The position numbers and the translations under genes are program-made. The notes beneath the pieces were generated by a model. The model ran no database searches. It saw nothing but the letters and a program-made list of their open reading frames with translations, and was not told the DNA's origin. Shown here one piece after another: positions 19,579 through 27,831 of a stretch of 64,000 nucleotides of DNA (position 1 is the stretch's first letter; each line of letters opens with the position of its first letter). The stretch is from Cobetia amphilecti (GTDB taxonomy: Bacteria > Pseudomonadota > Gammaproteobacteria > Pseudomonadales > Halomonadaceae), in assembly GCF_030010415.1 (NCBI RefSeq), contig NZ_JASCSA010000015.1; one strand, written 5' to 3'.

Positions 19579-20064
19579 ATGATGACGGATGCCGTGGATC
19601 GCATTCTTGCGCAGTGGGAGGAGGCTCGCCCCGATCTGGATTGTCGGCCGATGGGTATATTCGGGCGTATCAGTCGGGCAGGTCGCCTGTTTGGCTCGAG
19701 GATGGAGCAGGTATTCGAGAAGGAGGGCCTGTCGACTGTCGAGTTCGACATCCTGGCGACGCTGCGACGTTCACAGGCGCCATTGACCCCGACTCAGCTG
19801 TATCAGACGTTGATGCTCTCTTCCGGTGCCATGAGCACGCGGATAGATCAGCTGGTGAAGCGAGGGTTGTTGCAGCGCCAGGCCAGTGATGAGGATCGGC
19901 GCAGCAATCGCGTCGCGTTGACGGAAGCAGGGCGTCATCTGATCGACACCACTCTGGAAGCGCATGTCGAGAATCAGCACCGGATGGCGAGTGCGCTGGA
20001 CAGTGATGAGCAACATCAGCTTGCCGGTCTGCTGCGCAAGCTGATGACTGATGAACAACGCTAG
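19579..20064 (+). CDS. MarR-family regulator
   Basis: A 161-residue winged-helix repressor. The recognition region LTPTQLYQTLMLSSGAMSTRIDQLVKRGLL and wing RQASDEDRRSNRVALTEAG (the DxRxxxVxLTxxG signature) are clear. The start ATG 19579 follows GGGAGG. The divergent EamA transporter and the two matching operators in the 103-bp gap indicate control of export by an unknown ligand. Confidence 0.93.
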   Translation: MMTDAVDRILAQWEEARPDLDCRPMGIFGRISRAGRLFGSRMEQVFEKEGLSTVEFDILATLRRSQAPLTPTQLYQTLMLSSGAMSTRIDQLVKRGLLQRQASDEDRRSNRVALTEAGRHLIDTTLEAHVENQHRMASALDSDEQHQLAGLLRKLMTDEQR

Positions 20065-20109
20065 CTATCATGCAGCACTCATCGGGCCTCTGTATGGGCA
20101 TGCACCAGC

Positions 20110-20316
20110 TCACCCTTGAGGAGACGCTTCGCTGCCGGTCTGTGAGACAAGGCGTGAGATGCGTGCCGCTGCACTGCTCAGGGCAAACAGCAGGGTGGCC
20201 AGGCACACGATGGTGGGGCCGGTGGGGGCACCCAGCCAGTAAGATGCCTGCAGTCCGCCGGTGGTGGAGACTTCGCCGATGATGGCGGCGGCTATAGTCA
20301 TCAGCTCCGGGGTGTG
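20110..20316 (-). pseudogene. znuB: C-terminal remnant of zinc ABC permease ZnuB
   Basis: Minus-strand residues HTPELMTIAAAIIGEVSTTG, then a GLQASYWLGAPTGPTIV segment and LFALSS, align with the last third of ZnuB-type permeases (VTPEQMAGVAVIIG..., DTPAGPSVVL..., LLFILS). Upstream of the HTPEL residues the frame runs into sequence belonging to an oppositely oriented remnant. Only about 65 C-terminal residues survive, without a ribosome site or N-terminus. It is therefore a non-functional stump. The loss of ZnuB's head and of the neighbouring FolE2's head suggests one deletion. Confidence 0.75.
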
Positions 20317-20334
20317 ACAGAAGCGGCGCTCAAT

Positions 20335-20480
20335 GGTCAGAATCTGATGTTCGTCGAAGGCGCCGCACGCAGGTTGATCAATGGCTGGCGATCACCGAGG
20401 GCGAGGCATATGTCCACGTGCGGCATGTCGAAAGTATGCACCCTCACGACGCCGTGGCTTGGGGTCGCCGTGACTGAGTG
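20335..20480 (+). pseudogene. folE2: C-terminal remnant of GTP cyclohydrolase FolE2
   Basis: Plus-strand frames contain LMFVEGAARRLINGW (20344 onward) and, after a frame change, VRHVESMHPHDAVAW ending at TGA 20480. These match the conserved FolE2 C-terminus (PMFVEDAARRL... then VENLESIHNHDAVA). The N-terminal four-fifths are missing and the two halves are in different frames, so it cannot be functional. FolE2 is the zinc-independent GTP cyclohydrolase usually induced by Zur derepression, as is ZnuB, whose stump lies directly beside it. Confidence 0.65.
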
Positions 20481-20558
20481 ACGTCTAGCCTGGTCCTTCA
20501 GCTTCGTTCTTCAGTTACGCCCTATTTCGAGACGTTGACGTCTCTGGTCCGCATGCAC

Positions 20559-20587
20559 GCCCCGCCGAGGAAATCGGCGGGGCTTTT
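20559..20587 (+). terminator. Terminator after folE2 remnant
   Basis: Perfect 10-bp stem GCCCCGCCGA / TCGGCGGGGC with loop GGAAA, followed by TTTTGGTTTT. It is probably the surviving terminator of the former folE2 transcript. About 350 bp of non-coding DNA follows, holding the promoter region of the TRAP operon. Confidence 0.88.
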
Positions 20588-20937
20588 GGTTTTGCAGGGC
20601 TGAAAAACCTCCAAACACCGCGGCTGACGACAGCAGGCGGTTGATGTCGGTATGTGGTTTGCCATCCAGTCCAGATGAAGCTGTGGAAGGAGGATTGTTG
20701 CGTGTTTTGCTAGACAAAGGTCTATTTCTGCGGCGCTATGATTGACCGATGCGGCGGTGGGCGACTAAGTTTTGCTTCATCTGGTATGGTTTGCAGTCCA
20801 CTTGAGGGGGGGTGGAATTTGAACGTGACGCACGTGAGTCAGTCTCGCCAACATAGACTCAGGTCCGGAGCGATCAAGCAGCAAGCCAGACCCGATACGT
20901 CCATACCCCACAACAGAACAATCAAAGGGATTCGTCA

Positions 20938-21912
20938 ATGAAGCGAGCCATGCTTGCCGCCACGCTGTTAGCCGCCGCCTTGGGTACCACCACTGCGCAT
21001 GCCGAGAAGATCGTGTTTGCCATCGGTGGTAGCCCCAACAGCCTGCAGGGCCAGACTGCACAACATTTCGCCGATAGCCTGCAGGCTCGACTCGGGGATG
21101 AGCATCAGGTCGAGTACTACCACAGTGGCCAGCTGGGCGATGAGCGCCAGCTGATCCAGAAGCTGCGCCTCGGCACGGTCGATCTGGCCGCGATTTCCTC
21201 GGTGATGTCGTCTGTCTCGCCAAGCTTTGCGCTGTTTGACATGCCGTTCATGGTCAAGGATCGAGAGCATCTCAAGCGCATCGATGACGAGATCGTGATG
21301 ACGGACCTGGCCGAGGATGCCAAGGCCAAGGGCCTCAAGCTGGTCTCCACCTGGGAGAACGGCTTCCGCCAGATCACCAACAATGAACATCCCGTGGTGG
21401 AGCCGGAAGATCTGGACGGGCTGAAGCTGCGTACCCCGCAGAGCGAATGGCGTACCGGCATGTTCACGGCGTGGGGTGCCAATCCGACACCGATGGCCTT
21501 CTCAGAAGTCTTCGTGGCGCTCCAGACCGGGGTGGTCGACGGCCAGGAGAACCCGCTGTCCAACATCGATGGCGCCAAGTTCCAGGAGGTTCAGAAGTAC
21601 CTGTCACTCTCCAATCATGTCTATTCGCCCATCTGGCTGACCAGCAGTCAGGCCGGCTGGGGCAAGATGCCCGAGGACGTGAAGGCCGCGATTGCCGAGG
21701 TGTCCGCCGAGACCCAGAGCTGGGCCTTTGCCAAGGGTGCAGAACTGGATGACAAGCTGCTGGCGAGCCTCAAGGCGGGCGGCATGGCCGTCAATGAGGT
21801 GGATCGGGATGCCTTCGTCACTGCGAGTGCGCCGGTCTATCAGGCGTTCTCCGATAAGGTCGACGGTGGCCAGGCACTGGTTGACCGAGCCATGGCACTG
21901 GCCAAGGAGTAA
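20938..21912 (+). CDS. TRAP transporter substrate-binding protein DctP
   Basis: A 324-residue periplasmic solute-binding protein of the DctP family, with a signal peptide (MKRAMLAATLLAAALGTTTAHA). It has the family core motifs KLRLGTVDLAAISS, GFRQITNNEHPV and the Arg-bearing substrate region LDGLKLRTPQSEWRTGMF, followed by ALQTGVVDGQENPLSNI. The ligand is probably a carboxylate, but its identity cannot be read from sequence. It is the first gene of a three-gene operon with dctQ and dctM. Confidence 0.93.
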   Translation: MKRAMLAATLLAAALGTTTAHAEKIVFAIGGSPNSLQGQTAQHFADSLQARLGDEHQVEYYHSGQLGDERQLIQKLRLGTVDLAAISSVMSSVSPSFALFDMPFMVKDREHLKRIDDEIVMTDLAEDAKAKGLKLVSTWENGFRQITNNEHPVVEPEDLDGLKLRTPQSEWRTGMFTAWGANPTPMAFSEVFVALQTGVVDGQENPLSNIDGAKFQEVQKYLSLSNHVYSPIWLTSSQAGWGKMPEDVKAAIAEVSAETQSWAFAKGAELDDKLLASLKAGGMAVNEVDRDAFVTASAPVYQAFSDKVDGGQALVDRAMALAKE

Positions 21913-21915
21913 GTC

Positions 21916-22545
21916 ATGAGCTCGCATTCCCATACGGCCAAGGCAACCTTCCCCACCGAGAGTGGGGAAGGACTGACGGCCACGGCTGACGTGACGCTGC
22001 TGGACAGAGTCAATCGGGTGGTGGAACGCTGCCTGGAAGTATTCACCGTCGGGTTGCTGCTCTCCCTGACGATGATCGTGCTGGCGGCGGTGGCCTTGCG
22101 CACCTTCGGTGGCTCCTTGCCCTGGTATGACGAGGTCGCCTCGATCAATCTGGCCTGGCTCAGCTTCTATGGCGCTGGTCTGGCGGCTCTGAAGCGTTCC
22201 CACATGGGCTTCCCTGGTCTGATCACCAAGGCGCCCATCGCGCTGCGCAGTTCGCTGTTCATTACCTCTGAGCTAATCGTGATCGGATTCTTTGCCGTGG
22301 TGGGCTGGTTCGGTTACCAGGTGCTGGACGTGCTGGCCTGGGACTCCCTCATCGCCTTGCCGACCATCGGTCTGGATGTCACCCAGTCGGTGATTCCGAT
22401 CAGTGCGGCGCTCTTCATTCTGTGTGAACTGCTGAGTCTGCCTCATGCCTGGCGCAAGATGTGTGCAGGCGTCAACAGTGAAGAGGAAGAGATCGCGGAA
22501 GCCATCCGTCTCGCCGAGCAAGACCTCAAGGAGCACCGTTCATGA
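21916..22545 (+). CDS. TRAP transporter small permease DctQ
   Basis: A 209-residue inner-membrane protein with four membrane segments, starting 3 bp after dctP. The family motif LPWYDEVASINLAWLSFYGA is present. It has hydrophilic ends, about 45 residues N-terminal and 40 acidic residues C-terminal. It pairs with the large permease and overlaps its start by ATGA. Confidence 0.92.
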   Translation: MSSHSHTAKATFPTESGEGLTATADVTLLDRVNRVVERCLEVFTVGLLLSLTMIVLAAVALRTFGGSLPWYDEVASINLAWLSFYGAGLAALKRSHMGFPGLITKAPIALRSSLFITSELIVIGFFAVVGWFGYQVLDVLAWDSLIALPTIGLDVTQSVIPISAALFILCELLSLPHAWRKMCAGVNSEEEEIAEAIRLAEQDLKEHRS

Positions 22546-23825
22546 CGCTACTGATCATTATCGCGGCGCTGTTCGCATTGGTGTTGATCAACGTGCCCAT
22601 TGCGGTCGCCATCGGCACCGTCGGGGTCGTCGGAGTGGTGATCTTCATGGGCGTGGACGCGCTGGTGAACGTGCCGCTGACGCTCTTCAATGGCGCCACC
22701 AAGTTCCCGCTGATCGCGATTCCGCTGTTCATTCTGGCCGGCGCGCTGATGAATACCTCGGGCATCTCCATGCGACTGATCAACCTCGTCACGGCCATGG
22801 TCGGGTTCGTGCGCGGTGGTTTGGCGATGGTCAATGTCGGGGTATCGATGTTCTTCGCCGAGATTTCCGGCTCCGCAGTGGCCGATGTGGCCGCGACGGG
22901 TTCGGTGCTGATTCCCGAGATGAAGAAGCGCAAGTACACGCCGCAGTTCTCGGCGGCGATCACGTCGTCTTCGGCGTCGCTTGCCATCATCATTCCGCCG
23001 TCGCTGTCGATGATTCTCTACGGGGCCATCGCGGACACGTCCATCGTCAAGCTGTTCGTCGCCGGCATCATCCCGGGGATTCTGGGTGGCCTGGGGCTGG
23101 CGATGCTCTGCTATTACTACGCCCGCAAGTACGACATGCCGCGTGAGGCTGCCTTCTCGCTGTCGACACTCGGCAAGGCGTTCCGCGAGGCCTTCTGGGC
23201 CCTGACGCTGCCGGTCATCATTCTGGGCGGCATCTTCGGTGGCTTCGTGACCGCCACCGAAGGCGCGGGCATTGCCGTGCTGGCGGCGCTGGTGATCGGG
23301 GGGTTGGTCTATCGTGAGCTGAACCTGCAGGTGCTGTATCGCGCGGTGATCGATGGCGTGATCCAGACCTCCGTCGTGATGCTGCTGGTCGCCACATCCG
23401 CGGTGCTGGGGCTGTTCCTGACCGAGATGCAGCTACCGCAACAGCTGGCCCAGGAAATCACCGCGATCACCACGGACCCGGTGGCGGTGCTGGCGTTGCT
23501 CAACATCCTGCTGCTCTTGCTCGGCATGTTCCTGCATGGTGCCGCTGCCATCATTCTGGTAGTACCGATCGTGATGCCGTTGATCCAGCAGATCGGCATC
23601 GACCCCATCCACTTCGGCCTGATCCTGACCCTCAATCTGGCCATCGGTCAGCAGACACCACCTGTTGCCTCGGTACTTGCCACCTCATGCTCCATCGCCA
23701 AGACGGACATGTGGGAAACCACCAAGGTCAATCTGCCGATGATCTTCGTGCTCTTCCTGGTGCTGATGCTGGTCACCTACGTGCCGGCGATTCCCATGAG
23801 TCTTGTCGAGCACTTCTATGGATGA
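22542..23825 (+). CDS. TRAP transporter large permease DctM
   Basis: A 427-residue DctM-family permease with about 12 hydrophobic segments, the sodium-coupled translocation subunit. Diagnostic stretches are FPLIAIPLFILAGALMN, SGSAVADVAATGSVLIPEM and IIPPSLSMILYGAIADTS, with QTPPVASVL near the C-terminus. It completes a standard PQM operon. The substrate is unknown; the adjacent DMT exporter and LysR gene may be functionally linked. Confidence 0.95.
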   Translation: MTLLIIIAALFALVLINVPIAVAIGTVGVVGVVIFMGVDALVNVPLTLFNGATKFPLIAIPLFILAGALMNTSGISMRLINLVTAMVGFVRGGLAMVNVGVSMFFAEISGSAVADVAATGSVLIPEMKKRKYTPQFSAAITSSSASLAIIIPPSLSMILYGAIADTSIVKLFVAGIIPGILGGLGLAMLCYYYARKYDMPREAAFSLSTLGKAFREAFWALTLPVIILGGIFGGFVTATEGAGIAVLAALVIGGLVYRELNLQVLYRAVIDGVIQTSVVMLLVATSAVLGLFLTEMQLPQQLAQEITAITTDPVAVLALLNILLLLLGMFLHGAAAIILVVPIVMPLIQQIGIDPIHFGLILTLNLAIGQQTPPVASVLATSCSIAKTDMWETTKVNLPMIFVLFLVLMLVTYVPAIPMSLVEHFYG

Positions 23826-23880
23826 GAGCTCTGGTTGAGCGCCATGGTTAAGCGCTATGGCTGAGAGCAATGGTTGAGAG
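23826..23880. repeat. Short imperfect repeats after dctM
   Basis: Directly after the dctM stop, near-repeats of the type GAGCGCCATGGTT, AAGCGCTATGGCT and GAGCAATGGTT follow each other. Similar small slippage repeats occur after or between other genes of this window. Confidence 0.5.
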
Positions 23881-23908
23881 GGCAGTGAGGGAGACTGCTC
23901 GCCAGAAA

Positions 23909-23942
23909 ACGCCAAGGCCGCCCTTTGAGGCGGCCTTGGCGT
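23909..23942. terminator. Bidirectional terminator between dctM and DMT gene
   Basis: Perfect 14-bp stem ACGCCAAGGCCGCC / GGCGGCCTTGGCGT with a 6-nt loop. On the minus strand it is followed by TTTT, so it suits the convergent DMT gene best but can serve both. Confidence 0.85.
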
Positions 23943-24013
23943 GTCTGAAATAGGCGAGTGAAATGTGCGGGGAGTGACCATCGGCCAACCCAGGCTTCAT
24001 CAGGCGGGGTATT

Positions 24014-24982
24014 TCACTGATCTGATCCCGTAACAGGAACGCCTTTCGCAACCTCCCGAGGGCCGGGCACACGCTGCTCGGCGCGCAGCGTCCACATCAC
24101 ACCGCCGAGAATCAACAGCATGCCCAGCACTTCATTGATCTGCGGCCATTGCCATGCCAGCAGATATCCGTAGAGCAACGCACAGCAGGTCTCGAAGACG
24201 ATCATCTGTCCGCCTACCGACACCGGCAGGCGCTGGGCCGAGGAATTCCATAAGGCATTGGCGATCCAGGAGCCCCCGACCGACATGAACAGGGCTGCGG
24301 CAGCGAAGGCCAGCCAGCGTTCAGACGAGAGCTCCAGTGGCAATATCCGCGGCTGCAAGACGGCGACCAGCACAAGACTCATCACTGCCACGACCCCGGT
24401 CGCGATGCCTTGCAGGGTGGACCATTCACGCGCGGAAAAACGATCGGCCTTGAGCTGCTGGGCATTGCGCAGCGCGAACCATGCCCAGGACATCACGCCG
24501 AGCGAGCCACACAGCACGCCGATCAGGTCTCGCCACTCTCCTGCCCCCTGCAGGAAGCGAAGCAGAACAGGCACGTTCATGCAGACGATTCCCACCGCGA
24601 TCAGCGCCAGCGACAGGCTCACGGACAGGCGGCTCGCCTGAATATGGCGTCTCCCGATCAACATCACCGCCACCGGCACCAGCCCGTTGATCAATGCCGC
24701 GATGGCCACGCCGGCATATTGAACGGCCGCCGTCAGCAGGATGAAATACGCCACATTGCCTGTCAGCGCCAACTCCAGCAGCAAGCGGGTATCGCGCGTA
24801 GTGAGGCGAGCGGACAGGCGGCGAGCATGGGGCAACGCGATCGCCGCGGCAAACAGCCCATAGAGCCCGAAACGTGCGCAGCTGATGACCACTGGATGGA
24901 TGTCACCAAGCAGTGAGGGCAACACGATGACGCCTCCCCAGAGGGCGCCTGCCATGCCGGCATGGACTATTGCTTTCTTCAT
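24014..24982 (-). CDS. DMT-superfamily (EamA) transporter
   Basis: A 322-residue inner-membrane protein with ten hydrophobic segments in two EamA halves (AGMAGALWGGVIVLPSLLG at the start; GQMIVFETCCALLYGYLL near the end). The substrate is unknown. It is divergent from a LysR regulator across a 177-bp gap, which suggests that LysR controls it. The closing 25 residues are hydrophilic. It shares little direct sequence with the EamA protein at 18576. Confidence 0.88.
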   Translation of the reverse strand: MKKAIVHAGMAGALWGGVIVLPSLLGDIHPVVISCARFGLYGLFAAAIALPHARRLSARLTTRDTRLLLELALTGNVAYFILLTAAVQYAGVAIAALINGLVPVAVMLIGRRHIQASRLSVSLSLALIAVGIVCMNVPVLLRFLQGAGEWRDLIGVLCGSLGVMSWAWFALRNAQQLKADRFSAREWSTLQGIATGVVAVMSLVLVAVLQPRILPLELSSERWLAFAAAALFMSVGGSWIANALWNSSAQRLPVSVGGQMIVFETCCALLYGYLLAWQWPQINEVLGMLLILGGVMWTLRAEQRVPGPREVAKGVPVTGSDQ

Positions 24983-25159
24983 GATGAGTCGCCCTTGTCT
25001 TGATCAAGGGGCCACTCTAATGCGTTACTTCGTGATCAAGCAGCGACTTTGCCGCATCCAGCCATTCCATCAAGGAATGTGCGGCGCGAGAGCTGCCTGG
25101 AGCCATCCACGCGAGTGCAATGACGAACACAGACACAATTCCAAATACAGGGAACCCCC

Positions 25160-26080
25160 ATGGCAGGACGTTTTCGCCATCTTCCCTCACTGGAGGGGCT
25201 CACGGCCTTCGAGTCCGTGAGTCGCTTGGGAAGCTTCACCCGCGCCGCCGATGAGCTGTGCCTGACCCAGAGCGCCATCAGCAAGCAGATTCGCGCGCTG
25301 GAAGCGTCACTTGGCACGCCGCTGTTCGTGCGCAAGGCGCGCGGAGTCACGCTCTCCAATGCGGGAATGCTCTACCAGCAGCACATTCTCCCGGCGCTGC
25401 AAGGGCTCGAGATGGCTGGACAGCGTCTGCGCGCACTGCAGCATCCTGACACCGTCAGCGTGCTGGCAACACATGCCGTCTCCCAGTATTGGCTGTTCCC
25501 CTGCCTGTTGAGCTTCAGCGCCGAGCATCCCGAGATCACCGTGCACATCCACGCCTGCAACGAGATGGATGCCAGCATGGTGCCGGACCATGATCTCGCG
25601 ATCCTCTATGGCGACGGCGAATGGCCGTCTCTGGGTGCCACGCCGCTGATTCACGAAGATATCTATCCGGTGGCGCGCCCGGATGTAATCAAGGAGCAGG
25701 GACTTTCGCTGGAAGAGCTGGCCCAGCGGCCGCTGATTCAGCTGGACTCCTCCTGGAACTGCATGGACTGGTCTCATTGGTTCGCCCATTTCGGTATTCG
25801 CTACCGTGCGCCCAAGTCTGACATCACCTTCAATCAGCTGACGCTGACCTACGCCGCCATTCAACGAGGCGCCGGCATCGGGCTGGCGTGGGACTTCATG
25901 GCGGCGGACGCCATCGCCAAGGGCGAGCTGGTACGTGTCACGGATCAGCGCGCGATCACCGGCCTCGCGGAGCATCTCGTGTTTGATCTCGATCGACCGC
26001 TCTCGGCCTCCGCGCGATTGTTCCGGGATTGGCTGATCGCCAAGGCTGGGGAGGGCGGTGTGACTAGGCAGAAGGACTGA
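25160..26080 (+). CDS. LysR-family regulator, GcvA-like
   Basis: A 306-residue LysR regulator. The helix-turn-helix is residues 15-70 (LTAFESVSRLGSFTRAADEL, then TQSAISKQIRALEASLG). The effector domain runs from about 95 to 290, with the GcvA-type HDLAILYGDGEWP segment. The start ATG 25160 follows an AGGGAACCCCC stretch. Its divergent neighbour is the DMT transporter, the probable target. No clear T-N11-A box was singled out. Confidence 0.92.
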   Translation: MAGRFRHLPSLEGLTAFESVSRLGSFTRAADELCLTQSAISKQIRALEASLGTPLFVRKARGVTLSNAGMLYQQHILPALQGLEMAGQRLRALQHPDTVSVLATHAVSQYWLFPCLLSFSAEHPEITVHIHACNEMDASMVPDHDLAILYGDGEWPSLGATPLIHEDIYPVARPDVIKEQGLSLEELAQRPLIQLDSSWNCMDWSHWFAHFGIRYRAPKSDITFNQLTLTYAAIQRGAGIGLAWDFMAADAIAKGELVRVTDQRAITGLAEHLVFDLDRPLSASARLFRDWLIAKAGEGGVTRQKD

Positions 26081-26138
26081 GCAGAATGTCTGAACATGAG
26101 CCTTGAGCACAGTGTCTAGACATGAGTCCTGAACGTGA

Positions 26139-26164
26139 AAGAGCCACCCCGTGGGGTGGCTCTT
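26139..26164. terminator. Terminator between lysR and aldehyde dehydrogenase
   Basis: 12-bp stem AAGAGCCACCCC / GGGGTGGCTCTT with a GT loop. It lies between convergent genes and is followed by a short T-rich run, so it probably acts for both. Confidence 0.85.
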
Positions 26165-26208
26165 CTGGCAGGCGTGAACTGCACTACACCTTGTTCAATG
26201 GCGGGGTA

Positions 26209-27789
26209 TCAGCCCTCCCGCACTCCATCCACCAGTCGACTGATGTCGGAGGGCGCGTCGTGCTTGAGTTCCGGCGGCAGCAGGGCATCCGGCAGGTCCT
26301 GATAGCAGACCGGGCGCAGGAAGCGGTGAATCGCGGCGGTGCCCACCGAGGTAGTGCGGCTATCGGAGGTGGCGGGCCAGGGGCCGCCGTGGACCATGGC
26401 GTCACAGACTTCGACCCCTGTCGGCCAGCCATTGACGAGGATGCGTCCGGCGCGACGTTCCAGCACCGGCAGCAACTGGCGTGCGGCATCGTGATCGGCA
26501 TCATCCAGGTGCAGAGTGGCGGTCAGCTGGCCTTCCAGCGCGCTGCAGACCTGCTTGAGCTGAGCGAGGTCATCGCATTCGATGATCAACGAGCTGGAGC
26601 CGAAGACTTCCGCCTGCATGGCCTCATTGGCCAGGAAGTCACTCGCCCGGGTGCTGAACAGCTGGGTCTGGCAGGGGCTGGCGATGGGAGAATCGCTTTC
26701 GCCACTGGCCAGGCAGGTGATGCCGGCCTGTGAGGACAGGCTCGCCACGCCTTCGGCATAGGCCTTGTGGATGCCCGGCGTCAGCATGGTCTGCACTGGA
26801 CTTGCCTGGGTGGCGGGAATGGCGGCTTGCTTGAAGCGCTCCAGTGCTTCGCTCTTGACGGCCAGCACCAGTCCCGGGTTGGTGCAGAACTGACCGGCGC
26901 CCATGTTGAGCGAGCCGACGAATGCGCTGCCCAGCGCTTCACCGCGGGCTTCCAGTGCGGCCGGCATCAGGATGACCGGGTTGATGCTGCTCATCTCGGC
27001 ATAGACCGGAATCGGCTGCGGGCGCGCCTGAGCGAGGGCCAGCAGGGCGGTGCCGCCACTGCGCGAGCCGGTGAAGCCGACCGCCTGGATCTCGGGATGC
27101 TTGACCAGTGCCTGGCCGACCTCATTGCCGGGGCCGAACAGCAGCGAGAAGACACCTTCCGGCATCTCGCAACGCTTGGCGGCACGCGCCACGGCCTGAC
27201 CGACCAGTTCCGAGGTGCCCGGGTGGGCCGAGTGTCCCTTGACTACCACCGGGCAGCCCGCGGCCAGCGCGGAAGCGGTATCGCCACCGGCCACCGAGAA
27301 GGCCAGCGGGAAGTTGCTGGCCCCGAAGACGGCCACCGGACCCAGCGGGATCTGACGTTGGCGCAGGTCGGCACGCGGCAGGGGGGCGCGTTCCGGCAGC
27401 GCAGGATCGACGCGCACATCCTGCCACTCACCGCGGCGCAGTACCTTGGCGAACAGCTTGAGCTGTCCGCAGGTGCGGCCGCGTTCACCGTTCAGGCGTG
27501 CCTCGGGCAGGCCGGTCTCATGCATGGCGCGCTGGGTCAGGGTATCGCCCAGTGCATCGATTTCCTCGGCGATGGTCTCGAGGAAGATGGCTCTCGCGTC
27601 GGTCGATGTGGCGCGATAGGCATCGAAGGCCTGACTGGCCAGCTGGCAGGCCTCTTCCACCGTGCTCGCGTCGGCGCCCGGATAGGCAGGTTCCAGACGC
27701 TCACCCGTGGCCGGATTGATGGCGTGGATCGCCTCGCCCTGAGCGGCGAAGCTGCGTTGTCCAATAAGCTGATGACCGTTGAGTGACAT
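26209..27789 (-). CDS. Alpha-ketoglutarate semialdehyde dehydrogenase (ALDH family)
   Basis: A 526-residue aldehyde dehydrogenase of the NADP-linked 2,5-dioxovalerate group. It has the N-terminal LIGQRSFAAQGEAIHAINPATGE segment, FGASNFPLAFSVAGGDTASA, KGHSAHPGTSEL, FTGSRSGG, the glutamate in AEMSSINPV, and the catalytic cysteine in GAGQFCTNPG near residue 300. Length and motifs match KGSADH rather than succinate-semialdehyde dehydrogenases. It would oxidise 2-oxoglutarate semialdehyde to 2-oxoglutarate, the last step of non-phosphorylating pentonate breakdown. It is the last gene of the sugar-acid cluster. Confidence 0.9.
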   Translation of the reverse strand: MSLNGHQLIGQRSFAAQGEAIHAINPATGERLEPAYPGADASTVEEACQLASQAFDAYRATSTDARAIFLETIAEEIDALGDTLTQRAMHETGLPEARLNGERGRTCGQLKLFAKVLRRGEWQDVRVDPALPERAPLPRADLRQRQIPLGPVAVFGASNFPLAFSVAGGDTASALAAGCPVVVKGHSAHPGTSELVGQAVARAAKRCEMPEGVFSLLFGPGNEVGQALVKHPEIQAVGFTGSRSGGTALLALAQARPQPIPVYAEMSSINPVILMPAALEARGEALGSAFVGSLNMGAGQFCTNPGLVLAVKSEALERFKQAAIPATQASPVQTMLTPGIHKAYAEGVASLSSQAGITCLASGESDSPIASPCQTQLFSTRASDFLANEAMQAEVFGSSSLIIECDDLAQLKQVCSALEGQLTATLHLDDADHDAARQLLPVLERRAGRILVNGWPTGVEVCDAMVHGGPWPATSDSRTTSVGTAAIHRFLRPVCYQDLPDALLPPELKHDAPSDISRLVDGVREG

Positions 27790-27831
27790 CGTGTCTTCTC
27801 CTTGATAAGTGAAGCCCTGAGGCAGGTTGAG

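Noticed and set aside
20511..20717. 68-codon minus-strand frame after the folE2 remnant
   Set aside because: It runs through the terminator hairpin and has no recognisable product.
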